DNA of 64,000 bases from contig CBDDJT010000003.1 in the NCBI GenBank assembly GCA_965229765.1, forward strand, positions 682,001-746,000, written 5' to 3'. The first letter of the stretch is position 1; the number at the start of each line of letters is the position of its first letter. Under the pieces are notes generated by a model. It saw nothing but the letters and a program-made list of their open reading frames with translations, ran no database searches and was not told the origin of the DNA. Shown here one piece after another: positions 26,941 to 35,522 of the stretch. This DNA comes from ASV31 sp965229765. Its GTDB lineage: Bacteria > Pseudomonadota > Alphaproteobacteria > Rhodobacterales > Rhodobacteraceae. The translations under genes and the position numbers were made by a program.

Positions 26941-27359
26941 CCGCGCCGCCGCGCCCCAATCAAAGGCCCCGCCCCATGCCCGCGCTTGACGACGCCGCCA
27001 TTTCCGCCGTTTCCGACTTTGCCGCAGACATGGGTCTTGGGCAGATGCTGGACGTAAAGGGCGCCTTCTCGTTCGATTTCGAAGAGGCCGGGCGCCTCAG
27101 CGTCCTTGCCGACGACAGCGGCCAGCAGATCCTTGTCAGCCTGACCCGGCGCATCATCCTGACGGATCTGATCGGCTATGGCCGGGTGCTGCGCTGCGCG
27201 GGGCGGCACGCCACGCGCGAACGCCTGATCCACGCGGGCGTCACTGCGACGGGCCAGCCGGTGCTGGCGATCTCGGGGCCGCGTACCGGCTTTGACCGCT
27301 CGCGCCTTGAAACGGAATTCACCATCCTGCGAGAGGCATTCACCGCCGAGGGGCTTTGA
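26937..27359 (+). CDS. CesT-family T3SS chaperone next to the gatekeeper
   Basis: This 140-residue protein shows the CesT fold pattern: helix ISAVSDFAADMGLGQML, strands AFSFDFEEAGRLSVLADD and QQILVSLTRRIIL, and a C-terminal helix (DRSRLETEFTILREAF). It is translationally coupled to sctW by ATGA overlap, so it probably escorts SctW, as SycN/YscB do for YopN. A second in-frame ATG at 26976 (MPALDDAAISAV) would give a more typical chaperone N-terminus; the first 13 residues are proline-rich. Confidence 0.65.
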   Translation: MTAPPRPNQRPRPMPALDDAAISAVSDFAADMGLGQMLDVKGAFSFDFEEAGRLSVLADDSGQQILVSLTRRIILTDLIGYGRVLRCAGRHATRERLIHAGVTATGQPVLAISGPRTGFDRSRLETEFTILREAFTAEGL

Positions 27360-27471
27360 CCCCGCCCAGCAGGGATGTGTCATACGACGCGCCACGTCGC
27401 GCAGATGCGGCTAGGATGGCGCCAAGACGGAACAAGCGGACACGCCGAGGCAGAGAAGGAAAGAGGACAGA

Positions 27472-28020
27472 ATGTCGATACTGGATCAGACGGGCTTTGC
27501 CGGAAACGACCCCGACAAGGTCATGCAGGCGGTCGAGAAGTTCATGGCCGCCTTCGAGCGCGAGTCCGACCTCAGCGACGAGGTCAAGGCGATGATCGAC
27601 GGCCTGAAGGACGGCCAGACGATGGCCCAGATGCTCGGCGTGTCGCGCGACGAGCTGGAGGTGATCTACACCATGGGCTTCAATTTCCTGAACAGCGGCG
27701 ACCTCGAAAAGGCCAAGGACGTCTTTACCCAGCTGGTGATGCTCGACGGGATCGAGGCCAAGTATCAGTACTGCCTCGGCTACGTGTTCCATCAAGAGGG
27801 CGACTACGCCACCGCCGCGAAGATGTACGTCAACTTCCTCGCGCTCGATGCCACCAACGCCGAAGGCTACATGCGCCTGGGCGAGTGCCTGCTGGCGTCG
27901 GACGAACGGCCCGAGGCACTGGAATGCTTCCAGATCGCCGAGGCCGAAGCCGCCAAGGGCAACGGATCAGAGGCCACGCTTGCCCTTGCACGCCGCAACA
28001 TCGCGGCGCTCGCAGGCTGA
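27472..28020 (+). CDS. LcrH/SycD-family TPR chaperone for translocators
   Basis: This 182-residue class II chaperone has tandem tetratricopeptide helices (YTMGFNFLNSGDLEKAKDVF, YQYCLGYVFHQEGDYATAAKM, YMRLGECLLASDERPEALECF). LcrH/SycD/SicA proteins bind the hydrophobic pore-forming translocators before export. It precedes the two translocator genes, the classic lcrH-yopB-yopD order. A good RBS (AAAGAGGA) precedes ATG 27472. The 112-base gap to the upstream chaperone gene may hold a promoter. Confidence 0.88.
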   Translation: MSILDQTGFAGNDPDKVMQAVEKFMAAFERESDLSDEVKAMIDGLKDGQTMAQMLGVSRDELEVIYTMGFNFLNSGDLEKAKDVFTQLVMLDGIEAKYQYCLGYVFHQEGDYATAAKMYVNFLALDATNAEGYMRLGECLLASDERPEALECFQIAEAEAAKGNGSEATLALARRNIAALAG

Positions 28021-28108
28021 CGGGGCGCGTCCAAGTGTGATGGATGTCGCAGCGGGCCCGCCAATGGCCTGCCACGATGGCCCAAGGAAACGAAACGACC
28101 CGGCACAC

Positions 28109-28144
28109 GGCCGGAAAGACACACCCCAAGGGCCCTTTCCGGCC
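28109..28144 (+). promoter_or_regulatory. 10-bp perfect stem-loop in the sctE leader
   Basis: GGCCGGAAAG (28109-28118) and CTTTCCGGCC (28135-28144) pair perfectly with a 16-base loop, ending 35 bases before the sctE start. It lies between the translocator chaperone gene and the translocator. It may attenuate transcription or protect the translocator mRNA; function is inferred. Confidence 0.55.
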
Positions 28145-28179
28145 CCGCGGTCAGAACGAACACCGAAGGGAACAAGGCA

Positions 28180-29157
28180 ATGAATACCCGCATCGGAGAC
28201 GGCCCCAGCATCCAGACCGGCGTCCAGAACGTCGGCCAGATAAAGACCAAGGAAACCGGCCCCGGCCAGGGTGTCAGCGGTCAGGGCGGCGCCCTTGGTC
28301 CCGCGGACACCGGCAGCAACGTGATGCAGCAGGCGCTGGCCGCCTTCGCCCCGGCGATCTCTGGCAACTTCGAGGCAAAGCTTGCCGACATCACCGCCAA
28401 GCTCAAGCAGGTGACGGGTGAGGTCGACAAGGATCGCGTTCTGAACGAACAGGAATCCAAACGCCTGAACATGAAGGAAAACCAGGCCAAGATCGAGGAT
28501 TCCGAAAAGAAGCTGGAAGAGGCCGAGGCCAAGAAGAAATCCGGCAACATCTTCGAGAAGATCGGACAGGCGTTCCAGGCGCTTGGCGCGATCCTGATGG
28601 CGGCGCTCGGGGCGATCATGATCGCAACCGGCGCAGGCGCGGCTGTCGGTGCGCTGCTGATCGCAGCCGCGGTCATGACCATGATGGCGCTGGTGAATTC
28701 GATCGTTCAGTCAGAGACCGGCGCGGGGATTCTGGGAAACATCGCCAAGGCGATCGACCCGGACGTCGACCCGAACGTGGTCATGGGGCTCGATATCGGC
28801 TTCACCGCCGTGATGATCATCGGCTCCATCGCGGCCACCGTCGCGACCGGCGGCGCAGCCACCATGGGAACGGTGGCGACGATTGCAAGCGCTGCGACAC
28901 AGATCGGCGCCGGCGTGGCACAGATCGGCGCATCGGCCTTCAACATCTCGGCCGCCGTCGACCAGAGCGAAGCAAAGCAGCTTCAGGCCGACACCAAGGA
29001 CTCCGAGGCGATCATGCAGCAGCTTGACGACCTGATCGATCAGGCGCTGCAAATGCTGCTTCAGCGCTCGGAACGCTTCAATGCGCTGGTGGACACGGTC
29101 ACCGGCATGATGAAGGACAACACCGACGCACTTTCGGCCACGCGGTTCACCGGCTGA
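28180..29157 (+). CDS. sctE: Major T3SS translocator SctE (YopB/SipB/IpaB-like)
   Basis: This 325-residue pore-forming protein is exported through the needle and inserted into the target membrane. It has a Gly/Gln-rich N-terminus, a coiled coil at about 60-125 (ESKRLNMKENQAKIEDSEKK), two hydrophobic hairpins at about 129-170 (LGAILMAALGAIMIATGAGA) and 198-235 (GLDIGFTAVMIIGSIAATVA), and a C-terminal amphipathic coil. This coil-TM-TM-coil layout is diagnostic of YopB/EspD/SipB proteins. It is preceded by the LcrH chaperone and followed by SctB. Confidence 0.88.
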   Translation: MNTRIGDGPSIQTGVQNVGQIKTKETGPGQGVSGQGGALGPADTGSNVMQQALAAFAPAISGNFEAKLADITAKLKQVTGEVDKDRVLNEQESKRLNMKENQAKIEDSEKKLEEAEAKKKSGNIFEKIGQAFQALGAILMAALGAIMIATGAGAAVGALLIAAAVMTMMALVNSIVQSETGAGILGNIAKAIDPDVDPNVVMGLDIGFTAVMIIGSIAATVATGGAATMGTVATIASAATQIGAGVAQIGASAFNISAAVDQSEAKQLQADTKDSEAIMQQLDDLIDQALQMLLQRSERFNALVDTVTGMMKDNTDALSATRFTG

Positions 29158-29191
29158 TTTCGGCACCGGTTAGTATTCAAGGAGACGGAAC

Positions 29192-30181
29192 ATGAAGATT
29201 GGTGGCGGACAAACCACTCCTATGCAGGATGTGACAACGACACAGATCCAGGACAATGCCGGGTCGAAGACGACCGGCAGCGGTATTGGGGGAACCGCCG
29301 CGCAGGGAATGCAGGGCAACATGCCAGAGGCCGGCGGCACCGGCGGTACCGGCGGCGCGAACGCCTCGAGCTACACGGTGCAGGAAGAGGCCACTGTGCC
29401 CCAGAGCAGCGCGACCGAGCAAAGCCTGACCGATGCGATCGAAAGCGGCGATACCGCCAAGATTTCCCAGTCAATCGCCGATTTTCTTGCAGAGATCGGC
29501 GGAGATGACGTGCTGGCCAAGCTGATGATCGAATTTGCCGCGATGGGCCGCCAGCAGGCGCTCGACTCCCGGCTTCAGGCCCGCGAAAACGCCCGCTCGC
29601 AACTGATGGGCCAGGCGGCCGAGACCCGCGAAGCCGCCGACAAGGCGCTCGCCGGGGCGATCATCGCCGGCGTGATCTCTATCGTGGCCAGCGTGGTTTC
29701 CATCGGTGGCGGCATCTCGCAACTCGGCAAGGCCAAGGAAATGGTCAAGCTGTCCAGCCAGGCCGACACCGCGACCCAGGCGGCCAACCAGGCATCGAGC
29801 TTTTCCAAGGGCGCCGACGGCGCGTCGAAGGTCGGGGCGGAAAAGATGGCCGCCAGCTACGAGGCCACCGCCAAGGCCGCCAACACCTCGCTGAATACCC
29901 TTCAGTCGGGCGCTCAGGGTACGCAGATGCTCGTTCAGGGTATCAGCGGGCTGGTCAACGCGCTTGCACAGATGATCAAGGGCGGGCTCGATGCCGGCGC
30001 CAAGATGGACGAGGCCCGGGGCCAGGAGATGGCCGCCGACGCACAGATCGAACAGTCGAACTCGGACCTCGCGAAAAAGGTCATGGACGAGCTTGAGGAA
30101 CTGATTCGCACGGCCATCCAGTTCATCAAGGAAATGAAGCAGGCCGAGGCGGACCTGATGCAGTCGATGACCCGCGTCTGA
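29192..30181 (+). CDS. sctB: Minor T3SS translocator SctB (YopD/EspB/IpaC-like)
   Basis: This 329-residue partner of SctE has a Gly/Thr/Ser-rich secretion-signal region (about 1-75), one strongly hydrophobic segment at about 152-180 (ALAGAIIAGVISIVASVVS), and a C-terminal amphipathic helix region (LAKKVMDELEELIRTAIQF). One transmembrane segment distinguishes it from SctE. RBS AAGGAGA precedes the start. It is assigned by position after SctE and by architecture; pairwise identity to characterised YopD is likely to be low. Confidence 0.82.
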   Translation: MKIGGGQTTPMQDVTTTQIQDNAGSKTTGSGIGGTAAQGMQGNMPEAGGTGGTGGANASSYTVQEEATVPQSSATEQSLTDAIESGDTAKISQSIADFLAEIGGDDVLAKLMIEFAAMGRQQALDSRLQARENARSQLMGQAAETREAADKALAGAIIAGVISIVASVVSIGGGISQLGKAKEMVKLSSQADTATQAANQASSFSKGADGASKVGAEKMAASYEATAKAANTSLNTLQSGAQGTQMLVQGISGLVNALAQMIKGGLDAGAKMDEARGQEMAADAQIEQSNSDLAKKVMDELEELIRTAIQFIKEMKQAEADLMQSMTRV

Positions 30182-30208
30182 TCTGGTGACGGTGAAAGGA
30201 CCGCAAGC

Positions 30209-30727
30209 ATGACCGACAGCGTCCGCCCCGTCGTCGAGACGATCTGGTCCAGTCTCGGCCTGCCGAATCCGGTGGACCGGATCGGCGCCGAATTCACCTT
30301 CGAGGCGAACGGCGCGGATGTGACGATTACGCTTGCCCCGAACGGACAGGATGCGCTCATGCGCGTGCTGCTCGGCCACCTCGCCACCGATCCGGTGACC
30401 GCGCGTGACCAGGCCGTGTCGATCCTAAGGCAGGGCCTGGGCCTCATGGCCGTGAACCGCGCCAGCCTCTGCCTTGCGGGCGAAACCCCGCTGGAAAGCT
30501 TCGCCGCGCTTGAACGCGGCGGCGGCTCTGCCCCGGTGCCTGTCTATGCCGAAGCGGTGGTGCCGCTTGGCGCCCGCGACGTGGCGCTGGCCCCGCAGGC
30601 GCTGACCGACCTGCTGCAGTGGCACGCCCTTGTGGCGGGCGCCCTTGCAAGCACGGTCGCAAGCGGGGCCGCCGACCCGGTGGCCAGCAGCGGCGCGGTC
30701 GACGAGATGATGATATTCCGGCCCTGA
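30209..30727 (+). CDS. CesT-like T3SS chaperone downstream of translocators
   Basis: This 172-residue protein has a class I chaperone-like profile: TIWSSLGLPNPVDRIGAEFT, strands FTFEANGADVTITLAPNG, a helix ILRQGLGLMAVNRAS, and hydrophobic C-terminal helices (ALTDLLQWHALVAGALAS). It follows sctB by 27 bases. It may assist SctB, SctE or the secreted proteins nearby. The fold assignment is by pattern only. Confidence 0.5.
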   Translation: MTDSVRPVVETIWSSLGLPNPVDRIGAEFTFEANGADVTITLAPNGQDALMRVLLGHLATDPVTARDQAVSILRQGLGLMAVNRASLCLAGETPLESFAALERGGGSAPVPVYAEAVVPLGARDVALAPQALTDLLQWHALVAGALASTVASGAADPVASSGAVDEMMIFRP

Positions 30728-30776
30728 CACTAGGGGCCGGGCGGCAACCACTGACAAACGTGAAAGAACCGCCAGG

Positions 30777-31232
30777 ATGAACACAATGATCAACCCCGCC
30801 GCACAGAAGATGCTTGAAGAGGCCTTCCTGGACCGGCCCATCGCCGCACAGCTCGGCTTCGAGGCCGAAGAGCTGGGCGGCGCCGTCAAGCTGGCCCAGA
30901 CCCGTCTGGCCGAGGGCCGCAACCTCGAAGCCTTCCAGATGTTCTGCGGCCTCGTGCTGATGGACCCGTCGCATATGGATTTCCAGCTGGGCCTCGCGGA
31001 ATCCGCGCTGGCCGCAGGTGCGCCCGAAATGGCGCTGCAATCGGCGGCGCTGGTTATCAGCCAGCACCCCGACTGGCCCCAGGGCTATTTCCTGTCCGGG
31101 CGGGCCTGCATGGCGCTGGGCGATCCCGCCGCCGCGGCCGAGGACTTCGCGGATGCCATCACCCATGCCGGCACCGCGCGCCCGGAACTCGCGGCACAGG
31201 CTCAGCGCCTCTTGGCGCTGTGCCAGTCCTGA
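30777..31232 (+). CDS. TPR protein of the LcrH/SycD type
   Basis: This 151-residue protein is made largely of TPR-like helical pairs (AVKLAQTRLAEGRNLEAFQM, FQLGLAESALAAGAPEMALQ, GYFLSGRACMALGDPAAAAE). It is short and without a signal peptide, so a cytoplasmic chaperone role is likely. It is the first of two TPR genes in tandem after the translocators, in addition to the LcrH-type chaperone at 27472. Its cargo could be the Pro/Ala-rich protein encoded downstream. Confidence 0.65.
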   Translation: MNTMINPAAQKMLEEAFLDRPIAAQLGFEAEELGGAVKLAQTRLAEGRNLEAFQMFCGLVLMDPSHMDFQLGLAESALAAGAPEMALQSAALVISQHPDWPQGYFLSGRACMALGDPAAAAEDFADAITHAGTARPELAAQAQRLLALCQS

Positions 31233-31251
31233 CGGCAGGACACGCCCGCGC

Positions 31252-31794
31252 ATGGACGCCCCCTTGCCCCTGACCCGGCGCTTCGGCCTCGACGAACAGG
31301 AAGCCGACATCCTGCGCGACCTGATCGCGCGGTTCTCGGAAGAAAACGGGCAGGATTTCCTGTCCGTGTTCGAACGGATCGAGTCGGGCCAGTCCCTGGC
31401 CCAGGCGCTGGACCTGTCGCCGGGCGTCAGCGACCTGCTTTATGCCCAGGCACATGCCCGGTTCAACGCCGGTGACCACGATCGCGCACTGACCCTGTTC
31501 CAGACGCTCGTGCTTCTGGCGCCCGACAAGCGCGACCATTGGCTGGGCCTCGGGATCGTGCTGCGGGTGATGGGGCGGCTCGATACCGCACGCCTCGCCT
31601 TCGAGGCAGCCGAAAAGCTTGACACGGAAGGGGCGGTGGCGCGCTACCACCTTGCCGAAACGCTTCTGCACCTGCGCCGAAAGGACGAGGCAAGGCGCGC
31701 CATCGATGCCGCCCTGGCCACACCGGACAGCCCCGGCAAGCACCTCGTACACCGCGAACTGGTGCGTTTGCGCGCCGCGACGGACACCGGATGA
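31252..31794 (+). CDS. TPR protein, second LcrH-like chaperone
   Basis: This 180-residue protein starts at ATG 31252 (MDAPLPLTRRFGLDEQEADI), 19 bases after the previous gene. TPR-like segments include DLLYAQAHARFNAGDHDRAL, WLGLGIVLRVMGRLDTARLA and ARYHLAETLLHLRRKDEARR. It has the size and helical pattern of LcrH/SycD proteins and no secretion signal, suggesting a third TPR chaperone for this T3SS. The substrate is unknown. Confidence 0.65.
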   Translation: MDAPLPLTRRFGLDEQEADILRDLIARFSEENGQDFLSVFERIESGQSLAQALDLSPGVSDLLYAQAHARFNAGDHDRALTLFQTLVLLAPDKRDHWLGLGIVLRVMGRLDTARLAFEAAEKLDTEGAVARYHLAETLLHLRRKDEARRAIDAALATPDSPGKHLVHRELVRLRAATDTG

Positions 31795-31849
31795 CGCCCG
31801 CGCCGCGCGGCACGGCCAGGAGTATGGCCAAGGGCGGTGGGCGGCGGCC

Positions 31850-33518
31850 ATGACCGGGGCCGGCGGGGTGCTTGCGCTGTTGCAAAGCTTTCAGGCAGCC
31901 GAGATCGCCAAGCGGTTCAACGACCCGGGCCTGCAACCGATGCCTGACAGCAGCGCGGCGCGGCCCACGATGTGGACGGGGGCCCAGGGCGCTGCCGCCG
32001 CCCAGCCGACCCAACAGGCCCCGGCGCCCGGCCATGCCCCTGCCCCCGGCCAGCCCGGTGCGCCGGGCACCGATCCGGCGGCACGCCTGCACCAGTCGCT
32101 TGCCACCCTGCGCCCGCCCGCTGCCGACATTCCCGCGACGCCCCTGCGCACCGGCCTTATGCCCGGCCCGGCGCCAGCCCAGGCGGGCGCGCAGCCCGGC
32201 TCGGTCCAGACATCCACGGCCGGCCACGCCGCCGCCGCGGCGTCGGCGCCGCCGCAGGCCGCCGCACCGCAGGCCGCGCAGGCCGCGCTGCCCCCCGGCG
32301 CGACCCCGCCCGGCGGGGGCGCTTCGCCCAATCCCGGCGCGACCGGCACCACGGGCCAGCCCCAGGCACAGGCCGCGCCCGCCCAGGGTACGGGCGTGAC
32401 GCCAAGCGCCGCCCCGGCCACTGGAACCCCTGCGGCGGCGCCGGGCACGCCATCGGCCACGACCGCGGCCCCAGCCTCTGCCGCCGGGCCCGCGACGCCG
32501 GGCCAGCCCGGCGCCGCCGGCACGCCCTTGCAGCCGGGCCCCGGGGGGCAGTCCACGGGGACATCGACGGCCCCCGGCCTTGCCGCCGGACCGGGTCAGG
32601 GCGCGCCCGCCACCACCGGCGGCGCCCAGCAAGGCGTGGCCATGACGACCGGCGCGCTTGCGGGAACCCAGCCTTCCGCCTCCGCAACGGCATCCGCAAC
32701 TGCCACTGCCACGGCCGCCGCAACGGTCAGCCCGGGCGCGCCCACACCCGGCGCAAGCGCCCCGGGCAGCGCCGCGCCCGGCCAAACGGCAACGACGCCC
32801 ACCGCGGCGACGGCCCCGGCCACGACACAGACGATGGCCGAGGCCGCGCGCCCCGATGGACGCCCCGCAGGCAGCCCCCCCCCCGGGGCGCGCCGACGGC
32901 GCACCCGGTGCGACCGCCACCCTGCGCGACGCGGCGGCGGCCCCGGCGGCGACGGCCACGCAGGCGCAGGCACAGGCGACAACCGGGCCCGCGCTTGCCG
33001 CGCCCCTCGCCGCGCAAACGGTGACAACCCCTTCCGCCCTCGTCGCGCTGGCCGCCGAAGGCGCCATCGCCGCTGCCCTGACACCGGGCGGACAGGCGGC
33101 ACAGGCCGCCGCCGCCTCGGTGATCTTCAACGCCGCGATGATCCCCGGCTGGCCCTATCCCTCGGCCATGGCCAAGGGCGATCCAGCCGCCGCGGCCAGC
33201 ATGAAAGAGGCGCTGGCGACCCTGGCCAACGCCCAGATGACGCCAGAGGAGATGGCGGAATACCTTGCGAAACTGGGCGCGCGGTTCGGCGTGATCCGCC
33301 GCCTGCGCGACATTGTCGATGGCATCGAGAAGGACAGCGAAGAGGTGCTGGGCCTGCTTGCCATGATGGGCCGGATCCTCGGCAGCGTGCTCGACGGCCT
33401 GAAGACCTCGCTCGACCTTCAGGCGGTCGAGGACGCGTTGCGGCAGGCCATGGCAGAGGATGGCAGCCCCGGCGGCCCCGGCCAGCGGCGCGGCAAGCGT
33501 CAGCGCATCGGGCTATAG
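31850..33518 (+). CDS. Pro/Ala-rich T3SS-associated protein, frame change at a C10 tract
   Basis: I do not recognise a family. From ATG 31850 (MTGAGGVLALLQSFQAAEIA) a proline, alanine, glycine and threonine-rich low-complexity region spans about 345 residues. The frame then breaks at ten consecutive C (32875-32884). Reading nine C would join it to a helical C-terminal region (AAMIPGWPYPSAMAKGDP, MTPEEMAEYLAKLGARFGVI, LLAMMGRILGSVLDGLKTSL), giving about 555 residues. The two halves clearly belong together. Possible roles are a secreted substrate or an extended surface protein; the true ruler SctP appears to be at 42893. It follows two TPR chaperone genes and overlaps the convergent proton-channel operon end by 19 bases. 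Confidence 0.6.
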
Positions 33519-34195
33519 CGCCGCCCGCGCCGCGCGATCCCCCAGATCAGCAACCCGAACAGCACGCCAAGCCCGGCGTTCGTCGTCGTCTGCCATGCGC
33601 GCAGACGCGCGATCAGGCTGGTGCCGGGCAGGTCGGCCTCTGCCGCCTCGTCCCCCATCCCGCCATCCGCCGCACCCCCGCCCACCAGAAGGTCGGTCAG
33701 GGCACGGGCAAAACGGTCCCGGTCCGGCGCGCCCTGCCCGAGCGCAAGGAACGCGGGCGCCCAGTCCGCCCCTTCGCGGTTGCGCAAAGCGGCCGGCACG
33801 GACAGCTCGCGCACCGCCACGCCCGCCGCATTCAGCCGCCCGCGCACCGCCGCATGGTGGCGGTGATCAAAGACAAAGATGTCGGTCTTGGCCTCTGGCA
33901 GCGTCACTGCGTCAGGCGCGGCGACCTCGCCGCCAGCACGCACACCTGACGCCAGCAGGTCCAGCGCCGCGCCGCTGGCCCCCACGGCACGGGCATACAG
34001 CATGTCGACCATCTCGGGCCCCGCCAGCGGCGCATCCACCTGCACGGCCAGCACGATCTCGGGCCGCTCGGCGCCCTGCCGCAGCGGCGACAGCGCGATC
34101 AGCATCAGGACGACCAGAACGACGCAAAGCAGGTTGGCCGACAGATCGCCCAGCCAATGGCCCAAGCCGCCGTGGTCCGCGGGATCAGCGGGCAT
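33500..34195 (-). CDS. ExbD/MotB-like membrane protein (second B subunit)
   Basis: This 231-residue protein starts at ATG 34195. It has a single N-terminal membrane segment with an acidic residue at its start (LGDLSANLLCVVLVVLMLIA, Asp about 17), as in ExbD/TolR/MotB proton-channel subunits. A periplasmic part follows, with an ExbD-like strand-helix pattern (KTDIFVFDHRHHAAVRGRLN). Unusually there is a second C-terminal membrane segment (GLGVLFGLLIWGIA) ending in basic residues. It overlaps the upstream ExbD-like gene by 11 bases. It is the last gene of the sctV operon. Confidence 0.6.
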   Translation of the reverse strand: MPADPADHGGLGHWLGDLSANLLCVVLVVLMLIALSPLRQGAERPEIVLAVQVDAPLAGPEMVDMLYARAVGASGAALDLLASGVRAGGEVAAPDAVTLPEAKTDIFVFDHRHHAAVRGRLNAAGVAVRELSVPAALRNREGADWAPAFLALGQGAPDRDRFARALTDLLVGGGAADGGMGDEAAEADLPGTSLIARLRAWQTTTNAGLGVLFGLLIWGIARRGRRYSPMR

Positions 34196-34673
34196 TGCAC
34201 ACCACCCCGCCCGGCGCCGCCGCAAACCCGCCGCAGCGCGGGTCGAGCCGCACGCGCGCCAGCCGCGATGCACCCATCCGCGCCAGTGCCGGATCCAGCA
34301 GGAACGCCGCTTCCTGCCCCTCGGACGAAATCACCGCAAGCGTGTCGGCCCCGGCCTCGGCCAGCGCGGCCCCCAGCGCGGGATCGGCGCCGATGGCGGC
34401 TGTGGGAATCCGCGCCAGAGCCACGCCGCCGCGCAACACCGTCACCCCGAAACCGTCCGCATAGATGATCGTGCGACCCTCTGCCGAAAGGGCCGCCGCA
34501 TCCGCGCCCAGCCGGATCGCGTCCGCCTCGCTGGCGCGTTCGACGCCGTCCAGAACCGTATCGCGCAGGCCCGCCGACACCAGCGCCAGCACCACCAGCA
34601 ACACCGCGGAGAGCCCCAGAAAGATATCGGCCGTGATCGCGCCGACAGGCGGCGACGCGGCCGGGCGGCTCAT
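34185..34673 (-). CDS. ExbD/TolR-like membrane protein (first B subunit)
   Basis: This 162-residue protein has a short cytoplasmic tail, one membrane segment with Asp at about 16 (ITADIFLGLSAVLLVVLALV), and a periplasmic region ending in a pattern like the ExbD/TolR fold (TLAVISSEGQEAAFLLDPAL, then ARMGASRLARVRL). In ExbD, TolR and MotB such an Asp carries protons during channel operation. Its ATG overlaps the stop of the ExbB-like gene (ATGA), so the pair is probably made together. Assignment is from topology and motif placement, not from overall similarity. Confidence 0.6.
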   Translation of the reverse strand: MSRPAASPPVGAITADIFLGLSAVLLVVLALVSAGLRDTVLDGVERASEADAIRLGADAAALSAEGRTIIYADGFGVTVLRGGVALARIPTAAIGADPALGAALAEAGADTLAVISSEGQEAAFLLDPALARMGASRLARVRLDPRCGGFAAAPGGVVCNAR

Positions 34674-35503
34674 CCCGTCTCTCCGCCGTGCAGCGCATCG
34701 AAGAGACTGGCGGCAAAGGTCGCGGCAATCGCAGCCAAGAGGCCCAGAAGCGTCGTCTCGAACGCGCCCGCCAGCCCGCTCAGCACCGCGTCAAGCCGGT
34801 CGGGCGCCACCACCCCCGCCTCGGAAAAGAGCCCCGGCAGGTTCCGAAGCGCCGCCATGATCCCAAGGATCGTGCCCGCGAACCCCAGCAGGGGAAGCAA
34901 GGTGATAAGCCCGGTCAGGAACCGCCGCCCCCGCCCGCTCAGCCAGCCGGTCAGGAAGGCGCGCAACAGGATCGCAAGGATCACGAAGCCGACGGCGGTG
35001 ATCGCAAGGTGCACCGGGCTGCGCAGCATCACCGTCACCGCGCTGTCGGCCATCTCCAGCGTCACCAGCGACGGCAGGGACAGGACCAGCGCCAGAAGCC
35101 CCGCGCCAAGGCAGAAATCCGCCCCGATGCTGTCGGTGTCCCGCGCACTTGCCAGCGCCTGCAACGCCAGCCCCGCGGCCAGCCCGGCAAGGATCTGCGG
35201 CCAGAATCGCAGAAACGCGAAAAGCCCCGCCTCGGCCCGCCCGGCGGCCAGGATCGGCGCCACGACCAGCAGCACCGGCAACACGGCCAGCATCAGACGC
35301 CCCAGCCCGTCGGCCACGCCAACCGCCCGCCCGAGGATCAGCAGCACCGGCATGGCCAGCGCCGCACCCAGAAGCACCCGGTCGATCATCGGATCGCGCG
35401 TCGCGCCGCTGCCGAACAGCAGCGCCACCGCCATCAGCCCGGCGGCAATGATGGCCAGAAGTATCCCGTTGCGCCGCAACATCCTGGCATCATCGACGCT
35501 CAT
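34670..35503 (-). CDS. MotA/TolQ/ExbB-like proton-channel protein
   Basis: This 277-residue polytopic membrane protein has up to eight hydrophobic segments. The C-terminal third carries the MotA/TolQ/ExbB signatures: LLPLLGFAGTILGIMAALR (the GTxxGI helix) and AGAFETTLLGLLAAIAATFA (the second channel helix). The N-terminal half adds extra helices not found in TolQ. These proteins form pentameric stators that use the proton gradient with ExbD-type partners, encoded immediately downstream. It starts 19 bases after sctV on the same strand, so it is expressed with the export gate. I know of no described T3SS that includes such a channel. Confidence 0.72.
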   Translation of the reverse strand: MSVDDARMLRRNGILLAIIAAGLMAVALLFGSGATRDPMIDRVLLGAALAMPVLLILGRAVGVADGLGRLMLAVLPVLLVVAPILAAGRAEAGLFAFLRFWPQILAGLAAGLALQALASARDTDSIGADFCLGAGLLALVLSLPSLVTLEMADSAVTVMLRSPVHLAITAVGFVILAILLRAFLTGWLSGRGRRFLTGLITLLPLLGFAGTILGIMAALRNLPGLFSEAGVVAPDRLDAVLSGLAGAFETTLLGLLAAIAATFAASLFDALHGGETG

Positions 35504-35522
35504 GGTCCTGTCCTCCGTGGTG

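Noticed and set aside
31463..33130. 555-codon minus-strand frame opposite the Pro/Ala-rich gene
   Set aside because: It is the complement of a low-complexity region and has only Gly/Arg/Ala runs; the plus-strand reading has a folded C-terminal half and T3SS context.
31850..33518. Needle ruler SctP identity for the Pro/Ala-rich protein
   Set aside because: A SctP candidate with the expected C-terminal domain occupies the standard position between sctO and sctQ at 42893.
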